Shown: positions 9,313 to 18,024, counted from the stretch's first letter. The stretch: DNA of 52,462 bases from Chitinophagaceae bacterium (GCA_947381435.1 CANCVE010000018.1:1-52462); one strand, 5' to 3'. Numbers and translations: made by a program. Notes: generated by a model not told the origin, from the sequence alone.

Positions 9313-12300
9313 ATGACTACCTACCGTCAAACACCGTCAACCAAAACAGCCTGGCTATTCTCAGCCGCTTGTTTGTTACTTTCAATCTTGTTTTCTGGAT
9401 GTCATAAGAAGCATAAGCTAATTGAAATAGATCCTGCATTCAGTAAGTACATAGAAGCGTACACTTCGGGTACTATCTCCAAAAAGAGTGCTGTACGTAT
9501 TCAGTTGGCAGGTGATGCCAAGACAACTCATACTCTCAATGAGCCAATAGATAAGGAACTATTTACTTTTAATCCTAAAGTAGAAGGAAAAGCCTATTGG
9601 ATTGATGCCCGCACCATAGAGTTCAGGCCTACAAAGGAGATGCAGACGGATATGCTGTATGAAGTATCCTTTAAACTAGATGAAGTGCTAAATGTGCCAA
9701 GTAACTTCAGTAAGTTTCAGTTTAATATAGAAACCATCAAACCATCTTTTGAGGTAACCGATAATGGATTGAGGGCTATTGGCAAAACTTCTATGAGCTT
9801 TTCTGGACAAATATTGACTGCTGACGTTCAGGAAAGTGCTGAGGTGGAAAAGCTATTGACGGCATCAATGGGTGGTCAGAGACTAACAATTAGCTGGCAA
9901 CACAATGAGGCTAACAAAACACACGGATTTGTGATTAATAACATTGCTCGTACACAAGCAGCCCAGACCTTACAGATACAATGGGATGGAGCACCACTGA
10001 ACATCAAAATAAAAGATGCTAAAGAGATAGCTGTGCCAGCCATTGGCGATTTTAAGGTGATGGATGTAAAAGTGGTGCAAGATGATGAACAATATGCTTT
10101 GGTTCAGTTCAGCGATCCTATTTCTATTGGTCAATCATTGGATGGATTGATTGTTTTAAGTGGTCAAGAAGCATTGAGTTATACTATTTTGGGAAGCGAG
10201 ATAAAGGTTTATGCAGCTAATAAACTAGATGGCAACTTAACTGCAACGGTTAATGAAGGCATTCAAAATGAGTGGGGCGAGAAGCTGGGCAAAGGATATA
10301 CAAGTAATATCTTCTTTGAGAATAGACTGCCTTCCGTTACCATCGCTGGCAAAGGCGTGATATTGCCCAATAGTGGTGGTAAGATAGTTCTGCCTTTTGA
10401 TGCCGTAAACCTTAAAGCGGTGGATGTATCTATCATAAAGGTTTATGAAAACAATATCCCACAGTTTCTTCAAAGCAACAATATAAATGGCGGTGAAGAC
10501 CTTCGTAAAGTAGCTAAGCCATTGGTACAAGCAACGCTAAAACTAGATGATGACAAGAGTCTTAACCTGAGTAGAAAGAACCGTTTCTCGTTGAGTCTCG
10601 ATAAATATATACGTACAGAACCGGGCGCTATCTATCGGGTTGCAATTACTTTCAGACCTGAATATTCGCTATATACTTGCAACAAAGTAAATGTTCCCAA
10701 AGACGAGGAGGTGAATGAAGATTATTACGGTAATGACAATAACAATGTAGATGATGATGAGGAGTTTTGGAGGCGTTACAATGATAGCTATCCTTATGGT
10801 TACAACTGGGAGCAACGCGATAACCCTTGCAATAAAGCGTATTATAATAGTGAGAGATTTGCTAGCAGAAACATTCTTTCTACCAATATTGGGCTGACAG
10901 CCAAGCGTGGTAGCGATGGCAAACTGTTTGTTGCGGTAAACAATATCCTTACTACCGAACCGATGAAGGATGTGGAGTTGCAGGTAATGGATTACCAACA
11001 ACAAGTAATTGGCAAAGGAACAAGTGGCGATGATGGTATAGCTTTAATGGACATTAAACGCAAACCTTATCTCTTGGTAGCCAAGAAAGTAAGTGAAAAG
11101 AGTTATTTAAAACTGGATGATGGAAGCTCGTTATCACTCTCCAAGTTTGATGTATCAGGTGCGGAAGTAAAGGATGGTATCAAGGCCTTTGTATTTGGCG
11201 AAAGAGGTGTTTGGCGTCCGGGCGATACCTTGTTCTTGGGTTGTATCGTAGAGGATAAAAACAATAAACTACCTGCAGGGCATCCGATAGAAATGCAAAT
11301 AATCTCTCCTCTCAATCAATTATATAAACGTATTGTTCAGCCCAATGCGGCAGATGGATTTAACCTGTTTAAAACAGTTACTGATGCAGAAGCTCCTACC
11401 GGAAATTGGATATGTAGGGTGAAGATTGGGGCTGCCACTTTTGATAAGAAGATAAAGATTGAAACTGTAATGCCCAACCGCTTAAAGATTGCCTTGAACT
11501 TTGCGGGACTAAAAGCATTGGGTAAGAATACAACTACCCAAGGAGAACTATCGGCTTGCTGGTTATTTGGGGCAAAGGCACAGAATCTAAAGGCTAAGGT
11601 GGATGCACAACTGTACAAAGTGAAGACCAAGTTTGATGGTTTTGGTTCTTATCAATTCGATAATCCTACTTCGGCGTTTACGGCACAGAGTAAAACTATA
11701 TTTGATGGCAAGTTAAGTGCGGATGGTACGGCGAGCATCAATCCCTCCTTCGATGCCGGTACCGATGCGCCAGGTATGTTGTTGGCTAATCTGGTGATAA
11801 AAGTGTTTGAGGCAGGTGGCAATTTCAGTATAGACAATATATCCCTCCCTTACCATCCTTACACCTCTTATGCGGGTGTTCATGTACCGGAAGCAAAGGA
11901 TAATTGGGGCTATCTGCAAAGCGGACAAACCCATAAGTTTGATTTAGTGGATGTAAATACGGATGGTCAGTTGGTGAATGGAAGCAATAATCTGGAGGTT
12001 ACACTATATAAGATACAGTGGCGTTGGTGGTGGGATAATAGTGGTGATGGATTGAGCAACTTTACACAAGATAATTACAATAAACTAATCACCAAGGCAA
12101 CTATTGAAACAAGTAATGGCAAGGGCGCCTTTACCGCCAACTTCAAGACGAGCGATTGGGGACGCTATCTGATATTAGTAAAGGATACCAGAAGCGGGCA
12201 TACTACCGGGCAAACCTTTTATGTTGATGATGATGAATGGCGTAGTCGGGGTAACAATGATGATGCTTCTGCCGCAACGATGCTATCCTTTACGGCAGAT

Positions 12301-14886
12301 AAAACCAAGTATAAGGTAGGCGATAAGGCAACACTCACCATCCCGACTGGTAAGAATGGCAGGGCATTAATCAGCATAGAAAATGGTAGTAAGGTACTAA
12401 AGACTTTCTGGGCAAATACTACCGAAGGGCAGACCAAGTTCACGTTTGACATAGAGAAAGAGATGACGCCGAATGTGTATGTAAACGTGAGTACCATCCA
12501 ACCACATGCACAGACCATCAACGATTTACCGATAAGAATGTATGGCGTTTTGTCCTTATTGGTAGAGGATAAGAATACGATACTGAAACCCGTTATCAGG
12601 ATGGCGGATGTGATAAAACCTGAGCAAATTACATCAGTAACGGTGAGTGAAAATAGTGGCAAGCCGATGAGTTATGTGGTGGCAATTGTAGATGAAGGAC
12701 TGTTGGATTTGACCCACTTTAAAACCCCCGACCCGCACGATTACTTCTATGCAAAAGAGGCATTGATGGTGAAGAGTTGGGATGTGTACGACTATGTAAT
12801 TGGTGCGTACAGTGGCGAACTGCAACGGATATTAACCATTGGTGGTGATGCCGAAGCCGCGGCTGCAAAGGCAAGAAAGGCGAATCGGTTTAAGCCTGTG
12901 GTGCGCTTTATGGGGCCATTTAAATCGAGCGGTGGTAGCCAAACACATACTTTTAGTCTGCCTCCGTACATGGGTAGTGTGCGGGTGATGGTGATAGCTG
13001 GCGGCAATGGTGCTTATGGTATGGCAGAAAAAGCCGTGAAGGTGAAAAAGCCTTTGATGATGTTGGCAACCATGCCGAGGGTGTTGGGATTATCCGAATC
13101 GTTTAAGATTCCGGTTACCGTGTTTGCCACCGATAGTAAGATTAAGACCGTAAATCTTAGTCTGCAAACCAATCCTTTTATCTCTGCGGCTTCTTCGCAA
13201 ACCATTACGTTTAATAAACCTGATGAGCAGACTGTTTACTTTAATGCAACCGTTAAGAACAATACAGGTATTGGTAAAGTTCGGATTGTTGCAACAAGTG
13301 GTGATGAAAAAGCAGTCTATGAAACAGAGATAGACATACGCAATCCCAATCCGGTTATTACCCGTGTAAGTGAGGCCACCTTACAGCCCGGTCAACAATA
13401 TAATACATCTGTTGCGATGATTGGAGAGGATAAAAGCAGTAAGGCTACCCTGGAAATATCCTCCATTCCTGCTATCAATCTGGACAAACGTTTGGATTAT
13501 CTGATTAGTTATCCTTATGGCTGCATCGAGCAAACTACTTCTGCCGTGTTCCCTCAATTAGCATTAAATAATCTGATGGAATTGAGTGATGAACGTAAAC
13601 GTCAGATAGACATGAATGTAAAGGCGGCCATCATTAAAATACAAAACTTCCAGCAAACAGATGGCGGCTTTAGCTACTGGCCGGGCTTTGAATCGGCAGG
13701 AAGTGATGAATGGGGTTCTAACTATGCGGGTCATTTCTTGATTGAAGCTTCTGCCAAAGGCTATATTGTGCCTACTTATCTGCTGCAACAATGGAAGGGT
13801 TATGAACGCAAGAAAGCAGCTGAATGGAATATGACCACACCGCCTTATTACGGTTCCGACCTGATGCAAGCATACCGTTTATACTTATTGGCACTGACTA
13901 AATCGGCTGATCTTGGCGCTATGAACCGATTGAAAGAATATAAATTTCTAACGATAGAAGGTAAGTGGCGTTTGGCTGCTGCATATTACCTGATAGGCCA
14001 GAATCAGGTGGCGTTGAACCTTATCAGTGGCTTACCTAAAACCTTTAGCAGGCATCCTTTACCGGGCATTACGTTTGGCAGTGACCTACGCGATGAAGCG
14101 ATGGCATTAGAAACATTGACCGTAATGGGCAGACAAGGTGAGGCGACTGAACTGGTAAAGACCGTTGCCAACAACTTAGCACAAGAACAATGGTTCAGTA
14201 CCCAAACAACGGCGTATGCCTTGCTGGCAATTGCCAAATACTGTGGTAGCAATAAGGGCGATAAGAAGTTGATTGTAAATGGAACCGTTTCGGGTAAACC
14301 TTTAAGTCTCAATAGCAATAGTTCCATCTCTCAAACCGCCATTGTTTGGCAAGGGGGCAAAGGCAGTGTGCAATTGAGTAACAAGGGCAATAACGTATTG
14401 TATGTGCGGGTAATTAATAAGGGGCGACCTGTCAGTACTTCTCCTACCCCGATAGTGAATAACCCCAATATATTGCAGGTATCTGCCAGTTATACCTCTA
14501 CAAGTGGACAAGCCATTGACATAACCAAACTGAAACAAGGCACTGATTTCGTGGCTAAGGTGACCATCAAGAACCCTGGCACGAGGGGATTGTATAGTAA
14601 GATGGCATTAACGCAGGTGTTCCCGAGTGGATGGGAGATATTGAACACACGATTGTTTAATAGTGAGGGACAATTTAAGTCGTCGCCGAGCGATTATATG
14701 GACATAAAAGATGACAGGGTGAACCAATACTTCGACATCAAACAGGGCGAAACACTTACCTATTATGTACAATTGAATGCTGCCTATCTGGGCAAATACT
14801 TCTGGCCGGGAGTGTATTGCGAAGCTATGTACGACAATACCATCAGCGGCGGCGTAGGAGGTAAATGGGTGGAAGTGGTTGAATAG
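9313..14886 (+). CDS. Alpha-2-macroglobulin family lipoprotein (YfhM-like) with intact thioester motif
   Basis: 1857 residues. The leader AWLFSAACLLLSILFSGC gives a lipobox-like site with Cys30, so membrane anchoring is likely. Macroglobulin-type domains fill the N-terminal part; the A2M-type core includes FVFGERGVWRPGDTLFLGC (about residue 630) and IVDEGLLDLTHFKTPDP (about 1130). The thioester motif is at residues 1402-1407, YGCIEQ, with Cys1404 and Gln1407 both present. An alpha-helical thioester-domain region follows (FQQTDGGFSYWPG). Bacterial homologues are thought to trap attacking proteases in the periplasm and are usually paired with penicillin-binding protein 1C. Here pbpC lies 8 kb downstream on the same strand, separated by an accessory island. 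The first residues (TYRQTPSTK) are encoded by accgtcaaacaccgtcaacc at 9323-9342, a fragment of repeat C. Confidence 0.9.
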   Translation: MTTYRQTPSTKTAWLFSAACLLLSILFSGCHKKHKLIEIDPAFSKYIEAYTSGTISKKSAVRIQLAGDAKTTHTLNEPIDKELFTFNPKVEGKAYWIDARTIEFRPTKEMQTDMLYEVSFKLDEVLNVPSNFSKFQFNIETIKPSFEVTDNGLRAIGKTSMSFSGQILTADVQESAEVEKLLTASMGGQRLTISWQHNEANKTHGFVINNIARTQAAQTLQIQWDGAPLNIKIKDAKEIAVPAIGDFKVMDVKVVQDDEQYALVQFSDPISIGQSLDGLIVLSGQEALSYTILGSEIKVYAANKLDGNLTATVNEGIQNEWGEKLGKGYTSNIFFENRLPSVTIAGKGVILPNSGGKIVLPFDAVNLKAVDVSIIKVYENNIPQFLQSNNINGGEDLRKVAKPLVQATLKLDDDKSLNLSRKNRFSLSLDKYIRTEPGAIYRVAITFRPEYSLYTCNKVNVPKDEEVNEDYYGNDNNNVDDDEEFWRRYNDSYPYGYNWEQRDNPCNKAYYNSERFASRNILSTNIGLTAKRGSDGKLFVAVNNILTTEPMKDVELQVMDYQQQVIGKGTSGDDGIALMDIKRKPYLLVAKKVSEKSYLKLDDGSSLSLSKFDVSGAEVKDGIKAFVFGERGVWRPGDTLFLGCIVEDKNNKLPAGHPIEMQIISPLNQLYKRIVQPNAADGFNLFKTVTDAEAPTGNWICRVKIGAATFDKKIKIETVMPNRLKIALNFAGLKALGKNTTTQGELSACWLFGAKAQNLKAKVDAQLYKVKTKFDGFGSYQFDNPTSAFTAQSKTIFDGKLSADGTASINPSFDAGTDAPGMLLANLVIKVFEAGGNFSIDNISLPYHPYTSYAGVHVPEAKDNWGYLQSGQTHKFDLVDVNTDGQLVNGSNNLEVTLYKIQWRWWWDNSGDGLSNFTQDNYNKLITKATIETSNGKGAFTANFKTSDWGRYLILVKDTRSGHTTGQTFYVDDDEWRSRGNNDDASAATMLSFTADKTKYKVGDKATLTIPTGKNGRALISIENGSKVLKTFWANTTEGQTKFTFDIEKEMTPNVYVNVSTIQPHAQTINDLPIRMYGVLSLLVEDKNTILKPVIRMADVIKPEQITSVTVSENSGKPMSYVVAIVDEGLLDLTHFKTPDPHDYFYAKEALMVKSWDVYDYVIGAYSGELQRILTIGGDAEAAAAKARKANRFKPVVRFMGPFKSSGGSQTHTFSLPPYMGSVRVMVIAGGNGAYGMAEKAVKVKKPLMMLATMPRVLGLSESFKIPVTVFATDSKIKTVNLSLQTNPFISAASSQTITFNKPDEQTVYFNATVKNNTGIGKVRIVATSGDEKAVYETEIDIRNPNPVITRVSEATLQPGQQYNTSVAMIGEDKSSKATLEISSIPAINLDKRLDYLISYPYGCIEQTTSAVFPQLALNNLMELSDERKRQIDMNVKAAIIKIQNFQQTDGGFSYWPGFESAGSDEWGSNYAGHFLIEASAKGYIVPTYLLQQWKGYERKKAAEWNMTTPPYYGSDLMQAYRLYLLALTKSADLGAMNRLKEYKFLTIEGKWRLAAAYYLIGQNQVALNLISGLPKTFSRHPLPGITFGSDLRDEAMALETLTVMGRQGEATELVKTVANNLAQEQWFSTQTTAYALLAIAKYCGSNKGDKKLIVNGTVSGKPLSLNSNSSISQTAIVWQGGKGSVQLSNKGNNVLYVRVINKGRPVSTSPTPIVNNPNILQVSASYTSTSGQAIDITKLKQGTDFVAKVTIKNPGTRGLYSKMALTQVFPSGWEILNTRLFNSEGQFKSSPSDYMDIKDDRVNQYFDIKQGETLTYYVQLNAAYLGKYFWPGVYCEAMYDNTISGGVGGKWVEVVE

Positions 14887-14893
14887 GGTTTCC

Positions 14894-14931
14894 TTACGGT
14901 CAACAATCCCCAAAAGGGTTGTTGACCGTAA
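14894..14931. repeat. Repeat C palindrome after the A2M gene
   Basis: The arms ttacggtcaacaa (14894-14906) and ttgttgaccgtaa (14919-14931) are perfect complements, extended by ccc/ggg with one bulged t and an aaaa loop. It begins 8 bases after the A2M stop codon, so it may act as a terminator, although no strong T tract follows. A degenerate version sits just before pbpC (22881-22911), and the same accgtcaac unit recurs inside pbpC. Confidence 0.75.
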
Positions 14932-14953
14932 CTTTAAACTAAAACTTATTATT

Positions 14954-15580
14954 ATGAGATATTGTTTGTTGCTCCTTGTATATGTTGCCTTATTTTCTTG
15001 TGCAGTGAATAAGGAGAGGAAATGGGCAAATGTTACAATTGACAAAAGCCTAAATAAAGATTGGAATATGAATTACAGGGAAAAAGAAGACACAAATATT
15101 GTAATGCGTAATGAAATATACAACCAATCACAGCTTAAAACTATTCATGTAAGCTATTTTAAGCTTGGGAGAAGAGACAAGGAGCATTGGATTGAAAATG
15201 AATCAATAAATAACTGTCAGGTGTCAATACCTAAGTCGGATTCCTTAGTGATAAGAATTGGATATGATTTTATTGGTTTGGGAGGAAGTGGTTTTGTTAT
15301 CCATTTTAAAAATAGGAAGTTCTATGTTTTACCCTATGAACATTATAGTTGTGGCTCTAGTTCAATGTGGCCTAGACCTGAATATAAAATAAGAGTTCAA
15401 GAATTAGTATTAGATAAACCCAGCTATAATATTGGTGATAGTTTGTATGGCAGGGTTTATTTCCATATTACTGAAACAAAAAAGTATCTAAAGGAATTAG
15501 GGCATTATGGCAAAAAGAAAAATGAACATTATGCTTCTGGGAATTTTAGGGCAATAGTAAAAGATAACTTGTTTTGGTAA
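14954..15580 (+). CDS. Putative small lipoprotein of unknown function
   Basis: 208 residues from the ATG at 14954. A longer frame opens at 14879 but overlaps the A2M stop and reads through repeat C, so I prefer the internal start. From there the protein begins MRYCLLLLVYVALFSC, a short lipoprotein signal ending in a lipobox (LFSC, Cys16). The rest is hydrophilic and mixed alpha/beta, with a GSGFVIHF segment near the middle and NIGDSLYGRVYFHITE near the end, which could be a beta-sandwich strand pair. I do not recognise a family. It follows the A2M gene by 67 bases and may be co-transcribed with it or be the first gene of the island. Confidence 0.65.
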   Translation: MRYCLLLLVYVALFSCAVNKERKWANVTIDKSLNKDWNMNYREKEDTNIVMRNEIYNQSQLKTIHVSYFKLGRRDKEHWIENESINNCQVSIPKSDSLVIRIGYDFIGLGGSGFVIHFKNRKFYVLPYEHYSCGSSSMWPRPEYKIRVQELVLDKPSYNIGDSLYGRVYFHITETKKYLKELGHYGKKKNEHYASGNFRAIVKDNLFW

Positions 15581-15657
15581 AGATGCTTTCCTCATGGTAA
15601 AAAACTCGCGGTGATAATTGACCATATTTGTAAAGGCCCCTAAATTTTTACCCACTC

Positions 15658-16010
15658 AATTTTGTGCTAATTAGTCAGTCCCCGAAATCGGGGACACCTT
15701 AATTTGTACAAATTATAGGCATGGTAAAAACTGGGACACGTTAATTGGTACAAATGAGAGGCTAGCCAATTCGGGGACACGTTAATTGACACAAATTATA
15801 GTCTCTCTCAAAATTGGGAGGCACTAATTTATGCTAATTAGTCAGTCCCAGAAAAAAGAGACACTATAATTTGTGCATTTTAGTGCCTCCACGGAATTAT
15901 GGAGCCTCATTTTGCCACAAACCAGGGTGTCCCCGAAAATAGATACCCATTAATTGGTACAAATTAGGGATGTTTAGAAATGTTGGCACGCATAATTTAT
16001 TGCAAAATGG
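15658..16010. repeat. Phased array of about nine degenerate 41-42 bp units with palindromic cores
   Basis: AT-rich cores related to the perfect 16-bp palindrome taatttgtacaaatta (15700-15715) start at about 15658, 15700, 15741, 15782, 15824, 15866, 15908, 15950 and 15992, that is every 41-42 bases. Between cores lie short GC-richer segments, several of which form their own hairpins with different sequences: gtccccga/tcggggac at 15678-15695, ctctc/gggag near 15806-15820, and cctcc/ggag near 15886-15904. Many units begin gggacac just before the core. There is no long ORF. Unit-to-unit identity is low, so this is an old satellite or a multi-site protein-binding region, not a CRISPR array. It fills most of the 15581-16428 gap. 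Confidence 0.75.
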
Positions 16011-16239
16011 GTGGTGCGGAAAAAGGAGGGTGTTGATTTTGGATAAATTAATGGAGAATTTATTTTGGGATGGGAATGAATGGTTGTGGAATAGTATGGA
16101 TATTTATGAGCGATAAAGTAATTTGTCTGATTGACGAGGAAGCTGACTGTGTTACTCGCTGTTGTTTGGTCTTCTTGACCAACAACTGTAAAGGCATAAG
16201 AACTATATTTGAAAAATTAAACTTCCTATTCATTGTTGC

Positions 16240-16297
16240 TGGTAGCGAAACCACACGTCGAAGACGATGCGGTAGCCCTAGTAGATGTTAGCGAGTG
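16240..16297 (-). repeat. Degenerate, inverted copy of repeat A
   Basis: Read on the minus strand this stretch gives ctcgctaacatctactaggg, then ctaccgcatcgtcttcgacg and tgtggtttcgctacc. It follows the same order as the repeat A copy at 21457-21575 (tcgctactatctactagggc, tgccgcaagtg, cttgtgggttcgctaagg). It lies upstream of the DUF3293 gene. A short frame crosses this segment (16070-16291) but shows no protein-like features, so I do not annotate it. Confidence 0.5.
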
Positions 16298-16428
16298 TGG
16301 TGGGGCGGGGAGCAAGTTTTTAATACTCGCCGTTGTAGTGTCTTTTGAGTTATTGTTGATTAATTATAAAATAGAAGTAATATTTGTGGGACGGAAAGGG
16401 ATTTAAGCACTCAATTAAGTAATGGAAT

Positions 16429-16857
16429 ATGAATAAAGAAGAATTGTTAGAAGCGTATTCACAAACAGAATATATAATACCAGCGTTAGAGATAACCATA
16501 AGAATTGGTGAAACTAATAGTCAATTAGATACACTACAAGAGAAGGAACATTCAACTTATTGGGCATTTGTTACAGCAGAAAATCCAAAGTCTATGTCTC
16601 TATCTGATGCAGAAAACTTGCAAAGAACCAATGAGTTTAAGGAGCGATTAGATAAGCTAGGGAAAACCTATTTTGAAGGGTATGGGCAAGGGGCTTCTGA
16701 TTGGAAGCCAGAGCAATCATTCTTAATACTAAACACAACAAAGCAAGACGCAATAGAACAGTTTGGTATTCCTTTTCAGCAAAATGCTATTGTTATAGGA
16801 ATGAAAGCTAAAGAAGCGGAGTTATGTATTGTGGAGGAGGTCTTTTACGAAAGTTGA
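16429..16857 (+). CDS. DUF3293 domain protein
   Basis: 142 residues, nearly all DUF3293-like: an N-terminal helix and strand (LLEAYSQTEYIIP), WAFVTAENPKSMSLSDAENL at about residues 44-63, GYGQGASDWKPEQSFLIL (about 84-101) and the C-terminal FGIPFQQNAIVIG (about 112-124). These correspond to the family's 'ITAxNPxS..L', 'G.d..g.W.E.SfLv' and 'fgQnAiv' blocks. The function of the family is unknown; it is cytosolic and short. It stands alone between the satellite array and the DGR-like locus with no obvious partner gene. The family call is from pattern memory. Confidence 0.75.
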   Translation: MNKEELLEAYSQTEYIIPALEITIRIGETNSQLDTLQEKEHSTYWAFVTAENPKSMSLSDAENLQRTNEFKERLDKLGKTYFEGYGQGASDWKPEQSFLILNTTKQDAIEQFGIPFQQNAIVIGMKAKEAELCIVEEVFYES

Positions 16858-16910
16858 GGTCTGAATTAAAGCTACAATAGATATCCACTCTCTTTTTATT
16901 TTCGCCGATG

Positions 16911-16997
16911 TTGGTGTTCTTCACAACATTTATAAAACGCAAGTCCTATATCTGAAAAGTTAAATTGATACAAATTGCTGTTGGTGAAGAACACCAA
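16911..16997. repeat. 14-bp perfect inverted repeat just upstream of the template-like fragment
   Basis: The arms ttggtgttcttcac (16911-16924) and gtgaagaacaccaa (16984-16997) are perfect reverse complements with a 59-base loop. The right arm ends 11 bases before the DGR template-like fragment. The loop also contains gttaaattgatacaaatt (16959-16976), which resembles the core of the 42-bp array upstream. The rest of the 16858-17331 gap has no gene. Confidence 0.65.
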
Positions 16998-17008
16998 AAA
17001 CGGCAGAA

Positions 17009-17057
17009 ACACCCCTAGCAATAGGAACAACAACCTAGGTTTTCGGTTGGTTTCTCC
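17009..17057 (+). other. DGR template-repeat-like fragment (or a decayed second variable region)
   Basis: This 49-base segment matches 17969-18017, in the 3' end of the downstream gene, at an offset of exactly 960 bp. Four positions differ (17023, 17029, 17030, 17032). At all four the upstream copy has A and the downstream copy has G; 13 of the 49 bases here are A. In frame it reads TPSNRNNNLGFRLVSP, with the run of AAC (Asn) codons typical of DGR templates. Identity ends abruptly on both sides: 17058 onward diverges, and 17001-17008 shows non-A differences, so the 5' part of a usual ~100-bp template is missing or decayed. A paralogous gene remnant is the main alternative. Confidence 0.6.
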
Positions 17058-17264
17058 CGAGCTTAAAAGGGTGGATGGATGTCCCCATACTGTTAAACCG
17101 GTCATTGTCCTTCCACCGTAACAAGTGGCAAATTTTTACCCACAGCTCGGTATCAGTAGGCAAAAATGCCGAAAGTTCCGGTGCTGTTCTAAGGTAGGAT
17201 TAAATGATTTAAATAAAAGTATGATTGATGGATATTTTCGTTTACACAACTGGATGGGAAACAT

Positions 17265-17293
17265 ATTTGACAACTTTTTGAAAGTTGTCAAAT
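17265..17293. promoter_or_regulatory. 13-bp perfect inverted repeat before the DGR target-like gene
   Basis: The arms atttgacaacttt (17265-17277) and aaagttgtcaaat (17281-17293) flank the 3-base centre ttg. The element ends 38 bases before the ATG at 17332. No T tract follows on either strand, so a terminator is less likely than an operator or an RNA hairpin in the 5' leader. The binding factor is unknown. Confidence 0.5.
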
Positions 17294-17331
17294 CGTGATA
17301 ACAATGTTTTCTTAATCTTAAAAAATAAACA

Positions 17332-18024
17332 ATGAGCAAAAAAATAGTTTTTCTTTTTCTTTTGATGGATGTATTTTATGTATCCACTAATGCGCAATCT
17401 TACCCCACGATGGTGCATGTGCAAGGCGGCAGTTTTAGCATGGGTGCCGATGATGACAATGCAGGAACAACGATGACCGTGAAATCTTTCAGCATTGCAC
17501 AGACAGAAACTACCGTACTTCAATGGAAAACATTTTGCAATGAAACTGGGCATAGTATGCCCGAAGCCCCTAGTTGGGGATGGATAGACAGCCACCCCAT
17601 TGTTAACGTAAGCTGGGACGATGCGGTGGCTTATTGCGATTGGCTGAGTGACAAAACTAGTAAGATATATAGACTACCTACCGAGGTGGAGTGGGAATAT
17701 GCCGCCCGTGGCGGCAGCCAAAGCAAAGGGTTTAAATACAGTGGCGGGCAGAGTTTGGATAATGTGGGCTGGTACACCGATAATAGTGGTAGCCAAACCC
17801 ACCCAGTGGCCCAGAAAAGAGCCAATGAATTAGGGCTGTACGACATGAGCGGAAATGTAGAGGAGTGGTGCAAGGATTGGTATAACGGTTCTCATAGCCG
17901 CAGAGTGTGCCGTGGGGGCAGTTGGTTCTACTCAGCGGCTTTCTGCCTTTTGGCTTTCCGCTACTTCTACACCCCTAGCAATGGGAACGGCGACCTAGGT
18001 TTTCGGTTGGTTTCTCCTAGCTAG
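17332..18024 (+). CDS. FGE/SUMF1-fold secreted protein, probable DGR target (variable protein)
   Basis: 230 residues. A signal peptide (IVFLFLLMDVFYVSTNAQS) precedes a formylglycine-generating-enzyme fold: MVHVQGGSFSMGADDD (about 27-42), IAQTETTVLQW, PIVNVSWDDAVAYCDWLS, YRLPTEVEWEYAARGG, YDMSGNVEEWCKDW, RVCRGGSW (192-198) and GFRLVSP (223-229). The region after GGSW (199-221) reads FYSAAFCLLAFRYFYTPSNG then NGD: F, Y, A, G and D codons mostly keep a C in the third position, as expected when AAC codons are mutated at adenines. The active-site pattern GGSWxCxxxxC of true FGE is not met; only the second Cys (205) is present, so sulfatase maturation is unlikely. DGR targets commonly use this C-type-lectin-like fold to display variable ligand-binding residues. 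No reverse transcriptase is encoded in the window. Confidence 0.75.
   Translation: MSKKIVFLFLLMDVFYVSTNAQSYPTMVHVQGGSFSMGADDDNAGTTMTVKSFSIAQTETTVLQWKTFCNETGHSMPEAPSWGWIDSHPIVNVSWDDAVAYCDWLSDKTSKIYRLPTEVEWEYAARGGSQSKGFKYSGGQSLDNVGWYTDNSGSQTHPVAQKRANELGLYDMSGNVEEWCKDWYNGSHSRRVCRGGSWFYSAAFCLLAFRYFYTPSNGNGDLGFRLVSPS
17911..18017 (+). other. Putative DGR variable region (VR)
   Basis: This is the 3' end of the FGE-fold gene, codons 194-229. Codons ttc, tac, gct, ttc, ttc, tac, ttc, tac, ggc and gac stand where template AAC codons would be expected. The invariant 3' segment ctaggttttcggttggtttc, continuing to 18017, is shared with 17009-17057 and would serve as the initiation-of-mutagenic-homology-like end. 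The stop codon follows at 18022-18024. Confidence 0.6.

Noticed and set aside
9313-14886. Numerous 60-150 codon frames on the opposite strand of the A2M, T9SS and pbpC genes
   Set aside because: They are antisense shadows of long, clearly coding frames and have compositions dictated by the real gene.
15658-16010. CRISPR array
   Set aside because: The 41-42 bp units are degenerate throughout, with no constant repeat and unique spacers, and no cas genes are nearby.
16070-16291. 73-codon plus-strand frame as a gene
   Set aside because: It runs through a degenerate repeat A copy, is Cys/Arg-rich at the end, has no family feature and no partner.
16858-17331. Reverse transcriptase remnant next to the template-like fragment
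   Set aside because: All frames were read for RT-like motifs (YxDD, SQG); none was seen and the gap is too short for an RT.
17332-18024. Functional formylglycine-generating enzyme
   Set aside because: The GGSWxCxxxxC active-site pair is incomplete (first Cys replaced), the protein is short, and the C-terminus looks DGR-diversified.
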